Part shown: piece by piece, positions 33,901-45,600 of the stretch
How positions within the stretch are numbered: the stretch's first letter is position 1
Layout: every line of letters starts with the position of its first letter
Assembly (NCBI GenBank): GCA_034509755.1
Contig: CM067549.1
Coordinates: 49,873,052 to 49,937,051, forward strand
Length of the DNA stretch: 64,000 nt
Direction of reading: 5' to 3'
From: Anisodus tanguticus
Lineage: Eukaryota; Streptophyta; Magnoliopsida; Solanales; Solanaceae
The notes under the pieces: model-generated
Database searches by the model: none
What the model was told of the DNA's origin: nothing
What the model saw: only the letters and a program-made list of their open reading frames with translations
Program-made: the position numbers and the translations under genes

Positions 33901-36900
33901 TTCATGGATAGATTTATCTACCCCAGCTAAGCCCTGCCTCTCATTTTGAACTCAAGATATACTGCAAATTGGCAATATCCCTAGATCGTTGATAAGCTCA
34001 CTAATCTCTACCACAAAGTGCCAAGGTTTTTCCTTAGGCATACTTCTCTCTTTTTACAATTTTCAGTAATGTGGAGGGCCCATGCCGTAAGAACTAAAAA
34101 ATGCTACATTTCTCAAGCCAGGAATCTCCTATTTCCACAAGAAAAGTCGTATCATCAGTTCGGTCATGAACTGCCTAAGCAATGTCCAATGTCAAAAAAG
34201 GGGAAGAAGAAAAATAACCAACTTAGAGCAATAGGTCATTCCCATCTAGATTTCAACGAACCAGCAGCAAGCACGCTGCCAAGAAATTGCATCACGATGA
34301 AGCACCACAGAGGAACTATATTCACTTTGCAGGTACTGTCTTTTCATGGCACCAGATGCACTCTTGGGAGGTAGAAATATGAAGGGTTAGAACACAAAAT
34401 GTGACCTCAGACCCTCTCCAATAGACATAGTTTTTTGAGTGAAGTAGACCAGATCTAGGTAGCTGTACTTATTTGTAGGTTGTTTTCGACAAGTCTATAT
34501 CCAACCAGATGATGCATAGACAGGCATTGCTTCTGAGCTTCAGCTATAACAATATAAAACCGCAGATAAACCGCGTTACCTGTACTTTTCCTTCATATGA
34601 GATTAAGGTGCCACCTTTGACATCAGCTAAAGTTTTGGGTGTAACCTGCAATACTCATCGAGCTGTAAAATTTCAGAGAGTAGATACTATTTTCACCTAG
34701 GAAGATGCAGTTTTAAAAGGACAGTAACAAGTCAGTACCTCCATGCAGTACTCATTCTTGTTTTGGATCAAATGATTTAGGATTTCTGCATTGTCAAATT
34801 AAGGAAAAGACAATGCAATTTACATGGTAACTGAGAATAGCTTTACTGTAGTTTCATCAACAATGCAAAATCATAGCAAGGATACTCAAATCAACAATGG
34901 CGCCCAAGTTATCTGAGTTCGCAACAAAGACATATTCCTTGCCCTGTGGAAGATTGAAAGTAAAATAATTAATAGGTAACATTTCAAGCAAACGGTAAAT
35001 GTAAAAAAGGCTGCCAGAACGCCTGCCATAATCAGAAAAACACAATGTCATGAGCAGCAAACCTTTGCTAGTAGTGCATCAAGCTTTCCACTATTCATCA
35101 AAGAAGGGAAAACATCACCATGACCTGGAGGGTACCTGTACATGAGCCAAGTGAATGTACATGTCATATCTACAAAACAAAAGGACTAGAGAAGATGGAC
35201 AAGGAATCATAATTCTTAAAGTCTGCTCGACTGGATACACTGTTTAAAGAAAGCAATTGAACAAAGTAAACCCATGAAACAGCCAGCTTCACCAAACAAT
35301 TTTGTTTCACAACAGTAATTACCTGCATTCTGGTTAAAATTCTTGAAGCAGAAAAACAACATACCCAGTGAAGTCCCACAACGTGGGGTCTGGGGAGGGT
35401 AGAGTGTACGGAGACCTTACCTTACCTCTACCTTCGTATTATGTAGAGAGGCTGTTTCCGAAAGACCCTCGGCTCAAGACATAGCATAAGCACAAGCAAA
35501 GCAAGAGAAACGGTCAGACCAGACAAGAAATTTAAAGCAGTATGAAAATGAGAGTAACAAAAGCGAATAAGCCATGATAAAGCATTCTGAAAAAAGAAGC
35601 AGTAACTAACGCACGTAAATAAGATAACAAAGTATACGAAAGAACATACAGTAGCAGAAATCAAAGGACAAGGGACTATAAAACAATATTGTGCCTACTA
35701 CAACTACCCGTATGTAAGCGTAAGTAGGACTACACTCAACTACCTACTACCCTTCTACCCCAATCCGTGTCCTCCACAACCCCCTATCTAAGGTCATGTC
35801 CTCAGTAAGTTGCACCAGCGACATATCTCGTCTAATCACCTCGCCCCAATACTTTTTCGGCCTACCTCTACCCCTCATGAACCCGTTCATAGCCAACCTC
35901 TCACACCTCCGCACTACCCCTCCTGAACTCGTCCATAGCCAACCTCTCACACCTCCGCACTACCCCTTCTGAACCTGTCCATATCCAACCTCTCACACCT
36001 CCGCACTAGAGGCATAATGCTCTGCACATGCCCGAACCATCTCAACCACGCTTCCCGCATCTTATCCTCCACCGAGACCACTCCCACTTTGTCCCGAATA
36101 TCATCATTTCTAAACATATCTCTCCTTGTATGCTCACACATCCATCTCAGCATCTTCATCTCCGTAACTTTCTTCTTTTGGATGTGCGAAGTCTTGACTG
36201 GCCAACACTATTCCCCATACAACATAGTCGGTCTAACCACCACCCTATAGAACTTGCCTTTTAAGTTTTGGTGACACATTTTTATCGCACAAGACTCTAG
36301 ATGCGAGCCTCCATTTCATCCACGCTGCACCAATACGATGTGTGACATCGTCATCAATCTCTCCATTCTCTTGGATAATAGACCCGAGATACTTGAAGCT
36401 TCCTTTCTTTGGAATGACCTGAGTATCAAGCCTCACCTCCACGACGAGGAAGGCTTTTTTGTTATGCTACTAATACTTGCTCTGCTATTCTGCCCAAGCC
36501 CGGCTGAGGAAGAGTTACGGGGCGTAAAACAAAAAAATACGCCGATCAGGCATACTATGTCTAATGATTCTCCATTCACGATAAATAAAAAGATAAAAAA
36601 AAAAGTCATTCCATTTCGACAAAAGACCCACACCCAAGCTCCATAACTTTTGGTTCGCTATTCCGATCATGATTTTCCTACCCCAGAGGGAAAGGTACTT
36701 CCCTTTTGGGCCGGTTGTGGACGAGGAGGGATTCGAACCCCCGACACCGCCTGTCTCATGGTCGCTCCCGTTACTGAACTGGCACTCCAAGTATTCTGTC
36801 TTGGTCCTATTCAGCCTGAACCCTTTAGACTCCAGAGTATGTCTCTAAACCTCTAGCATAGCATTCACTCCGCTGCGAGTCTCATCAATCAGGACTATGT

Positions 36901-39900
36901 TATCTGCGAATAACATACACCATTGCACCTACCCTCGAATTTATCGCGTCAATCCATCCATCACCAAGGCAAATAAGAATGGGCTAAGAGCCGATCCCTG
37001 GTGCAGCCCCATCATCACTGGAAAGTGCTCTGAGTCTCATCCTACTGTCCGTACCCTGGTCTTGGCTCCATCATACATATCCTTGATCGCCCTAGTGTAC
37101 GCCACAGGTACACCTCTAACCTCCAAATATCTCCATAGAACCTCCCTAGGGACTTTGTCGTATGCCCTCTCGAGATCGATGAAAATCATATGTAAATCTC
37201 TCTTCCTCTCCCTATACTGCTCCACTAACCTCCTAATAAGATGAATGACTTTTGTAGTAGGAGTATAAATAAACATAGAAACGTGAAATTGGACGCAAAG
37301 CTAAATCAAGATAAATTTTCATTATCAGTTACAGGTTACTAAGATCAACAGAACGATGATACCCCAATTGCTATCAAAAGAAACAGCAAGAATCATAATT
37401 TCAACTACTACAATTTAGATCTAATTATTTCTCAATAATTATTCATATCTTAACATATTTCAGATTATAAGAAAAGAGTGGATGAAACTTTGTATTATAA
37501 CTCAACAGGGAGCCCAACAGGTTACATGTTCCAGAAGTTGAACTAATTTCCATTTTTTTTTAAAAAAAATACCATCAGGAAACCACATCTTAAACTGTCA
37601 ATTACCATCCATCTTTTCCAGAATTTCCTTTGCATGGAAGTGGGGCAAAGTCTTCAGTAACCAGGCGAGGGTACTGGCTCTGTAAATATTTAACAGAAAA
37701 CGTTAAATCTCTCTTTACAAATCCAAAACTTTTCCAGTCCAGATACAAGCTGATAGATAGTTGATATCACAAATGGTAAGTCACACTGACCTGATTGAAT
37801 GTATGAATATCAATGTTTGAGTTTGCATAATTTTCTACAATCTACATAGAGAATGCAATGGAAAGAAGTCAGCACTTGTGCTCAGCCAAACAGGAAAACT
37901 TAACTGTGGCAGAGAAGACATAAAAGTTTATATTATTTCACCTTCAATGTATCATCATGAGTGTTGAACGAATTCATCAAAAGCAGGGGAACACTGCATC
38001 CGAACTTGGCATTGAGGGCCTACAGAACAAGAGTTGATCAGTGAACAGGAAAAAGTGGAACAACACGACGGATTAAAATGTTCCATAATATGCAGGTACC
38101 TCAATTTGCTTGACAATCAAGTCAAGGAATGTCAGACCGTTACAAACTTCAATGACTGATCTGCAAGAAAGAAACAACCTTAAAATTTTCTGCATCTATA
38201 AGATCGACAAAACTGCAAGCTAGAACTTCTTTTTTAAAAGGAGAACATCATCTCCGTATGCAGTTGCAAGTTTCTGAAAGTTAATATTTGTGACAATAGA
38301 ATGAAGGCCAGGTCTTCCCAACTTTTATTTTTTCTCCTGCTTCAAGCATACAAATGCTTCAGGAAAAAAAAAATATGCATGGTAAAAGGTGAAATACATT
38401 TGCTGGAGTCACGTTATATTTATTTACAGCATGCCACAGGAGGATAGATCCTGGCCTCCAACGGGTGAGCTGAATGATTGAATCTGATCTAATTACAAGT
38501 AGCCACGAACCATCTTAATTTTACTGCTATCTGAGTTCTTAAAACTTAAAAGGCATCACAAGCAGCAAATTTGCATAGTATGAGTATCTATTTTATATTC
38601 CAACTCCACAAAATTCTAGTGGTAATTATATCATGTAATGGTTGAAGATGCCCCCCCATCAACCAGAATACACAACTTAAATTACTCTCCCATCTGACGA
38701 CTTCATGTATTAAGAAACACAATATACAAGTAAGAACAAATAGCCAAGCATATTGCTTTTACAGTCTCCCATGATGAATGCACTAGCATGAACAAACAGG
38801 AAATAACATAAGCAAAGTATCATGTGCTAACATCAACCAGCTCAAGCACAACTCAGAAATTCTCGGGGTCCTAACAATGAGTCTATAATCAACATCCAAT
38901 GAAAAAAAGACATAGAAGGTTGAGTACAGCACTCTGGATCCACCAACAGTATTCACTTTCTAACAATTGGTGCGGTTAAAAGATGGGTTAATGCCAATAA
39001 ACCAAGCTTAATGAAGTCACCTTTGCAATATACTCTGTTTTCCAACACTTTCAGACCTAAAATTGGCTAGAAAAAAAAAAGCTGCAAATACATACTTGGG
39101 ACCAGTGCATCCCATTGTTGTTCCCAAGCCTCCATTGAGCTTCAGGACAACAAGTTTGTCCAAAAGCTTCTTAGTCTCTGCAGGATCTGCATTGATCAAG
39201 ATAATCAAGCATCTCGATAAAAATATTCAAACAGATCTAATACTAAACAATCCGTGCTGACACGTTGACTATGATATAACAGATCACAAAAACTATAAAC
39301 TTTAGATACTACAAATACCTTCAGAAAGAGGTGCTAATTTGTCGTAAGGCACCACCACCTCATCAGTCGGCGTCTGGATCTTACTCCAGTCAATGTGCTG
39401 AGCTTCACCACTACGATTCCACAATGCCACAACAGATCAACAGTCAATAACCAAAACTAAAACATACAAAAAAATAAAAAATGCAAAGTAATTCGCGCTT
39501 TGCAAGCTACAACCGAACTTGATCTGCAGAAGCTCGGAAACTTATCTCAATTTTCCAAATACTAGAAAACACTACAAATCATCAACTGATCAGCAACAAT
39601 CTCAAATTGCACTTCACCACTACGATTCCGCAATGCCACAACAGATCAACAGTCAATAACCGAAACTAAAAGATACAAAAAAACAGAAACGCGAAGTTAT
39701 TCGCGCTTTGCTAGCTACAACCTAACTTGATCTGCAAAATCTCAGGAATCTATATAAATTTTCCAAATACTTAAAAAAAAAACTACAAATCATCAACTGA
39801 TCAACAACAATCTCAAATCACGTAAGTATTCAGCATTTAATTGTGCTTCACCACTGCGATTCCGCAATTCCACAACAGATCAATAGTCAATAACCAAAAC

Positions 39901-41322
39901 TAAAACATAAAGAAAATCAGAAACACGAAGTAATTCGTGCTTTGCTAACTACAAACTAACTTGACCTGCAAAAGCTCAGAAATTTATCTCAATTTTCCAG
40001 ATACATAAAAAAAGAAACAACAAATCATCAACTGATCAGCAACAATCTCAAATCACGTAGCATTAAATCACACCAAAAATCTGACAAATTTTAACAAAAC
40101 ATACAAAAATCAGGAATGCAAAGTGATTCGCGCTTTGCTAGCTACAAAGTTAACTTGATCTGCGAAAACTCGAAAACTTATCTAAGTTTCCAAATACTTA
40201 AAAAAACACTACAAATCATTAACTAATCAACAACAATCTCAAATCACATAAATATTCAGCATTTAAATCACAACAGATCAACAGTCAATAACCAAACTAA
40301 AACATACAAAATATCAGAAACGCGGAGCAATTCGCGCTTTGCTAGCCTACAGACTAACTTGATCTGTAAAAGCTCAGAAATTCATGTAAATTTTCCAATT
40401 ATTAGAAGAAAAAAAACACTACAAATCATCAACTGATCAACAACAATCTCAAATCACGTAAACATTCCATATTTAAATCACATCAAAAAACAGAAAAATT
40501 ACAATTCAAATCAGAAATGCGAAGTGATTCGCGCTTTGCGAGCTACAAACTAACTCGATCTGCGAAATCTCGGCAAATTACAATTCTAGTCACTATTCTA
40601 CAGATCATCAACTGAACAACAACAGTCTCAAATCACGTAAACATTCAGCATTTAAATCACATCAAAAATCCAATAAATTACAATTCTCATCATTATTCTT
40701 ACTTAGTACAGTAATAATCAGAGTAATTCTCTCTTAATTGTACCTTAGATAGCAACCGATAAGTTTAATAAATCCAGATTTTCCAAATACATACAAAAAC
40801 ACTACAAATCATCAACAACAATCTCAAATCACGTCAACATTCAGCATTTAAATCACATCAAAAATCTGATAAAATTAATTACAATTCTAATCACTATTCT
40901 ACAGATCATCAACTGATCAGCAACAATCTCAAATCACGTAAATATTCGGCATTTAAATCACATCAAAAATCAGATAAATTACAATTCTCATCATTATTCT
41001 TACTTAATACAGTAATAATCAGAATAATAATAACTGTTAAGTGTACCTTAGATAGCGACCGACAAGGTTAATAAATCCAGATTTCTCATTTTCACTGTCA
41101 AAAAAAATCAAAAAAATTAATCAGCATCTGGATCCAAAACAACATGATTCTATCTCGAAGCAATAAAATTAGTATACAAAAAATGTAAAAAGAAAATTTA
41201 AAAAAAAAACAGCGATTCGCGAAGAAAAATTTGAGTTACGTGATTTGATTAAGGGTAGAGATAGCAGATTTGAGGTTGGAGAGCTTATCGGTATCGGAAA
41301 GGGATAGAGTAGCAGTAGCCAT
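30936..41322 (-). CDS. UGP: UTP-glucose-1-phosphate uridylyltransferase (UGPase)
   Basis: Converts glucose-1-phosphate and UTP to UDP-glucose and pyrophosphate, reversibly, in the cytosol; it feeds sucrose and cell-wall synthesis. Predicted exons, 5' to 3': 41322-41240, 41094-41047, 39410-39319, 39186-39096, 38160-38100, 38019-37942, 37841-37791, 37679-37606, 35135-35063, 34943-34886, 34785-34739, 34645-34580, 32569-32537, 32173-32121, 32027-31952, 31867-31811, 31710-31627, 31527-31426, 31344-31240, 31117-31046, 30962-30936. All introns are GT-AG, phases agree, and the total is 1431 bp (476 residues, one fewer than potato). The nucleotide-binding loop is LNGGLGTTMG (residues 91-100). The five lysines labelled by UDP-pyridoxal in potato (263, 329, 367, 409, 410) all fall at the expected one-residue offset (262, 328, 366, 408, 409). 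Residue 111 is Cys where relatives have Arg. Introns carry LINEs, plastid DNA and a tandem array. Confidence 0.96.
33309..33880 (-). mobile_element. 5'-truncated L1-type LINE in UGPase intron 12
   Basis: On the minus strand the last part of an L1 ORF2 is readable as one 151-codon frame (33396-33851). It contains the zinc-binding RT-associated region (HLFLHCRVTKLWDIF, GCIWWTIWKERNSRHFEN). It ends with an A-rich tail (33309-33317 as T on the plus strand). The gene and the element lie on the same strand. The left edge is the tail; the right edge is uncertain. Confidence 0.75.
36453..36749 (-). other. Plastid DNA insertion (NUPT) nested in the RTE LINE
   Basis: The minus strand reads as the 3' part of plastid trnR-ACG (TGTCGGGGGTTCGAATCC and its continuation). 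It then runs through the spacer after it (AACCGGCCCAAAAGGG, CTTGGGTGTGGGTC, GAATGGAGAATCATTAG, ACGCCCCGTAACTCTTCC). I recognise this as the trnR-ACG to trnN spacer of the inverted repeat in solanaceous plastomes. LINE sequence continues on both sides (GAGACAGGCGG before, GTGGAGGTGAGGCTTGATAC after). The identification is from memory of that spacer. Confidence 0.75.
36720..36749 (-). pseudogene. trnR-ACG: 3' fragment of plastid trnR-ACG
   Basis: Only the last 30 nt (T-arm and acceptor 3' strand) are present, with one change (GTCC for GCCC) in the acceptor. It cannot form a tRNA. Confidence 0.7.
39411..41046. repeat. Tandem array filling UGPase intron 2
   Basis: About six units of roughly 205 bp (39410-40620) share ACAACAGATCAACAGTCAATAA, TTCGCGCTTTGC, AACTTGATCTGC and CAACTGATCAACAACAATCT. 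Two units also carry a copy of the exon 3 acceptor edge. A second, shorter duplication (40678-40782 versus 40980-41094) includes part of exon 2. The spacing of the TTCGCGCTTTGC motif (39493, 39702, 39931, 40128, 40333, 40529) shows the period. Confidence 0.85.
40743..40782 (-). pseudogene. Partial duplicate of UGPase exon 2 inside intron 2
   Basis: The minus strand repeats the 3' two thirds of exon 2 (TCTGGATTTATTAA, then CTATCTAAG) with an intact GT donor. The 5' part and its acceptor are lost. It has several substitutions relative to the real exon. Confidence 0.8.
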
Positions 41323-41437
41323 AGCGAATAAGCTATTTGTGATCTACACCGAAAGTTCTCGAAGAGCGTGAATTTGAAGAAATGGGACAGAAAGAGTGAC
41401 AGATATTAGAGTGTGTGTGAATGAAGCAAGGGAGGAG

Positions 41438-41446
41438 TATATATAT
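41438..41446 (-). promoter_or_regulatory. TATA box of UGPase
   Basis: TATATATA on the minus strand, about 115 bp upstream of the ATG, followed by a pyrimidine-rich leader. Confidence 0.6.
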
Positions 41447-41599
41447 GATGGTGACAGTAGAGGGTGGTGGGTGGTATTCGAGAATTGGTGGCACGTAGGA
41501 ATTTATACATAGGCTTAGCGGAACGAAAAAATGGGAGGAAATTATAATATAGGATTGAACCTCGTCAATAATATGAAATTTCATATGTCTAATCAAATG

Positions 41600-41770
41600 A
41601 GCTACTAAATTCCTATGTAGTAATTAAATCAAGGGGCACAAAGGAACTTTAAAAGAATTTGTAGTTTATTGAGTAGATTTTAGTCAAAAGAATTACATAC
41701 ATATTGTATTAATTATTATTGAGACATAAAATTTGTAGTTAAAATATTTTTAAAAACTTTTATTTATATG
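41600..41770. other. UGPase upstream flank
   Basis: AT-rich sequence, no further gene recognised. It presumably contains the distal promoter. Confidence 0.4.
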
Positions 41771-41857
41771 TCACTGTCAAATTACACCTCAAAAGCTAGC
41801 TTAAAGGGGGATGATTGTCGAAGTCTTATAAGGAGCATAGGGTTCTCATCCATCATC

Positions 41858-42337
41858 AACAATAACATACCCAGTGAAATCCCACAACGTGGGGTTTGGG
41901 GAGAGTAGAGTGTACGCAGACTTTACCTCTATCTTGGTATGTAGAGCGGTTATTTCCGAGAGACCCTCGGCTCAAGACAAAGCACAAGCAAAAGCAAAGT
42001 AAGACAAACAAAGCGACTAAGTCATGATAGCGAATTCTGAAAAAGTACCAATAACTAATGCAATTAAATAAGATAAACAAAATACACATAGCAGCATAAA
42101 TCAAACGATAGGAGACTATAAAGCAATAATGTGCCTACTAGTATGATAGGCTAAGCGGGCCTACAATAATAACACTACAACGACCAGTTTGTAAGTGTAG
42201 GTAGGACTACCTACTACCCTTCTACCATAATTCTTGTCCTTCACAAACCCCTATCTAAGGTCATCTCCTCAGTAAGTTGTGGAGATGAGGATACTAAGAT
42301 GGATGTGTGGGAATACAAGGAGGGATATAATTAGAAA
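41858..42337. mobile_element. RTE LINE 3' fragment with an inverted 5' part
   Basis: 41858-42276 is the LINE 3' end on the minus strand (AACATACCCAGTGAAATCCC, and TCTCGGAAATAACC when read on the minus strand). 42277-42337 is a more 5' piece of the same family on the plus strand (encoding EMRILRWMCGNTRRD). About 200 bp of the element between them are missing, and the junction shares a few bases (AAGTTG). This is the structure expected from twin priming. Confidence 0.75.
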
Positions 42338-42349
42338 TGATGTGGTATA

Positions 42350-42570
42350 TTCTCTTCACCCCCTCACTCCCAAATCTAGAAATTCTTTTTATCCGAGTTT
42401 CACTGCCCGATCTGGAGCGTGCACTTTCATGGATCGAAGGCATTTTCACCCCCTATCGGTTCGGGCACCCATCAATTGATCCGGAGAGCATTTTGTCCCC
42501 CCTCCCCCTTTTTTGGGGGCCCATATTGAATTGGGTAGGGCATGACTCTACTATCATGTCAAATTAGGCA
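42350..42570. other. Unassigned sequence between LINE fragment and direct repeat
   Basis: Relatively GC-rich (CCCCCCTCCCCC, TTTTTTGGGGGCCC), unlike its neighbours. No gene or element recognised. Confidence 0.35.
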
Positions 42571-42679
42571 TTGGGCCTAACTCAAACCCCAAAAAGCTAG
42601 CTTAAAAGGAGGAAGATTCTTCCAGAACTTATAAGGATCCTAGGGTTCTCGTCTGTCATCAATGTGGTATATTATCTTC

Positions 42680-45600
42680 ATCAAGTCATCCACATAAACT
42701 AAGATGTTAAGTTGTATACTTTCCTGGTGCATCGTGAAGAGAGAATAATCGGAGTATGACTGTTTGAATCCATATTTCATCAAGGCACTTGACAATTTTG
42801 CAAACCAGCATCGTGGAGCTTGTTTCAACCCATACAAAAAAATTTGGAGTCGACATACTTGTCCCGGACCAGACACACGAAATCCAGGTGGTAATTTCAT
42901 ATAAACTTCTTCTGTCAGTTCACCGTGAAAGAAGGCGTTATGAACATCTATCTGATGCAACTCTCAATTTCGAGTGGCCGCTACCGCTAAGAAGGTCCGA
43001 ATGGTCACTACCTTCGCAATTGGACCAAATGTTTCATTGTAGTCAATACCTTCCTCCCGCTTATTGCCGAAGATGACCAACCAAGCTTTATATCATCTAA
43101 TTATTCCATCCGAATTCTATTTGATCGTGTACACCGATCTACATCCGAGTGCTTTTTTATCCGGAGGAAATATTTTCAATATCTATGTGTCATTGTCCTC
43201 TAATGCTTGGATTTCTTATTGCATGACTTTTTTCCAACATTCTTTTTTCATAGCCTCCGAGAAGAATTTTGGTTCAATTCATGTGGTAATTGCTGCAAGG
43301 AAGCTTTGGTGTTGCGAGGAAAAATTATCACAGGATATATAGTGAGTTAAAGTATAAGGTGCATCTGAGGGTTGCTGAGGATCAGACGAACTCGTTGATG
43401 GACTTTCTTTCCGGAATGTTTCAGTAACGTAGTCACGTAATCAAACCGAGTCATGCTTCTGACGGTTACCTCGACCTAATTGTTTCTCCAGTGTTTTTTC
43501 ATTGGCCCAGTACCTTTCGTCTGTACTTCTATCGCGTTTTCATTATTCGGACTAGTATCTGTTTGGTCTAATTATGGTTGATTCATAGGTTCGGTATTCG
43601 ATGTTTGAATTTTTTCTATTCGAGCTTTGTTCGCACCTACATAATTTGTCTGTTCTTCGAAAATGTGTTGATTCCTTTCGTCCTTTGTTTCGTCTGAGAT
43701 CGCTTCTATGTTGTCGACCAAGTTACATGCCCCTATGGCAAAATGGAACTTCGTAGAAGTCCACATCTCTTGAGACTAAATATTCATTATTTTCTAAGTC
43801 ATACGAGTCTCCAACCTTTCTGTCCATGAGGGTATCCCAAAAAGATACTAATACGACTTCGACTCTCAAACTTGTCTCTTGTTCTTCTCTTTGTGTGTGC
43901 ATAGCACAGTGACCTAGCACCCTTAAGTGATCAGAATGAGGCGCCTCCCCATATAAAATTTCATAGGGGGTTTCCATTCAAAATCGAAGATGGTTTTCTA
44001 TTGATCAAGTATCCCACAATCAAAATGCATTCTTCCTTGAATTTAATCAGAATATGATCCTGAAATCTCGATGCTCGCTCCACATTAAGAATGTGATGGT
44101 GTTTCCTTTCGACTCTTCTAGTCTGCTGAAGTGTCCATGTGCAAGATGTTTGAAACATAATTCCATGTTCGAAGAAGTAAGTCTTCATACACGTGAACTC
44201 AGTTACGTTATCACTTCTAAATATCTTCGCCCTTTTATTGAACTGTCTTTCCACAAAGAGCGAAGAAATTCTTCAAGATTTGAGACATTTTTTTCTTATG
44301 CACTAAGAGAAAGATCCACACGGCTCGTGAACGATCATCCACAATAGTAAAAAAAATATCAAGCACCACAAGAGGAAGGGGTCCTATATAGTCCCTGTAA
44401 ATGGCAATGGATCATCTCAAAAGTATCCGAAGCAATATTCTCACTTAAAGGAAAAACACTTCACGTTTACTTTGCTTGTTGACATACATCACATTCTCTA
44501 TTCAATCTATCACCATTCTCCTTTAAGCTTAATGTCGTAATAGACTTTGTTACTTGTACTGAAGGATTACCCAACCGTTTGTGTCAAAGATCGAACCAAT
44601 CAACTGCCTCTGCCTTCATAGCCCGTATCAACATCACATTTCGAAAATAGTAAAGTCCATCTCGATGCTCACCATTTTCAATCAGCTTCCTCGTAGTGGA
44701 GTCTAGTATAGCACACATAATTCTATTAAATATCGCATCACAATCTAAATAATCAACTAGTTATGACACAGAAACTAAATTGCATTTCAAATTCAGAACA
44801 TAAAGAACATTCTGCAATCATATCTTGTCATTCAGCCTGGTTGTTCCTTCTTTTGTAGCCACTGAGCTACTTCCATCCGAAAGCCCAACCGGACACTCAG
44901 AAATGTCCCGCTGATTGCTCAGCTTCTCTGGATTATCTGTCACATGATTGGTAGCTCCGGAGTCTATAATCCAGGATGAGTTTTCGGTCTTACCATTCAT
45001 CTAGTCGTTTGGATTTATTCCTTGTGAATTCAACATGTGAATCACCAGTTTTCAAATCTCCTCACTCAAATTGTGAGGTCATATCCCGCCTGTGTATCCT
45101 TGACAACAACGGCATTATCCCGGTAGTTATCTCTTACGCGATCAGATCACGGGCCTCTCCTCTATTATTGTTGTTTTCCTCATCTTCTTCCTCCAAATTT
45201 TTGTCTTCTTTTTTATATCATGGCCACCATTTCGGATACCCAATGAATTAAAAATAACCTTCCACAACGTGTCCGAATCTCTTGCAATGTGTGTAGAATG
45301 CACCATCATTCTTTTCTTCACCTTGATCACGGTAAGGATTTCTCCCTTGTACGACAAATGCCACAATTTCACTCCGTTCTTCCATTTTTCGTGTGATTCC
45401 TCTCACACGCTCTTCTTGCACTAGCTTCGAGTAGACTTTGTTTAATAATGACAATGGTTCTTGGGCCGGTATATTCGATCTCACTGTTCCATACATTGCC
45501 TCATCCAAATCCATGAAGAAAGTATGCATTTTTTCTTCTTCTATTTTGGTTTTCAAGATCATCCCCAGATTGCACATGCATTTTCCTCACTTGCAAGTCA

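Larger units (their letters stand above)
35353..37262 (-). mobile_element. 5'-truncated RTE-type LINE in UGPase intron 8
   Basis: Minus-strand frames encode RT (MIFIDLERAYDKVPREVL, about 37200-37140) and the C-terminal region (VIPKKGSFKYLGSIIQENGE, KMLRWMCEHTRRD, RGRPKKYWGEVIRRD). The 3' end has the GGGTATGTTGTT tail (CAACATACCC on the plus strand, 35357). The family is the same as the full-length copy at 58154-62269. The 5' end including the endonuclease is missing. A plastid-derived block (36453-36749) interrupts it. Confidence 0.85.
41775..42677. repeat. Pair of about 100-bp direct repeats flanking the inverted LINE region
   Basis: AAAGCTAGCTTAAAGGGGGA and its continuation to GGGTTCTCATCCATCATCA (41790-41857) recurs as AAAGCTAGCTTAAAAGGAGG to GGTTCTCGTCTGTCATCA (42590-42660). 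Both are followed by ATGTGGTATATT, but in the first copy the LINE at 41858-42335 sits in between. The repeats may be LTR-like ends of an unidentified element. Confidence 0.6.

Noticed and set aside
36720..36749. A functional tRNA gene
   Set aside because: Only the 3' 30 nt are present, as part of a plastid insertion; no D-arm or anticodon arm.
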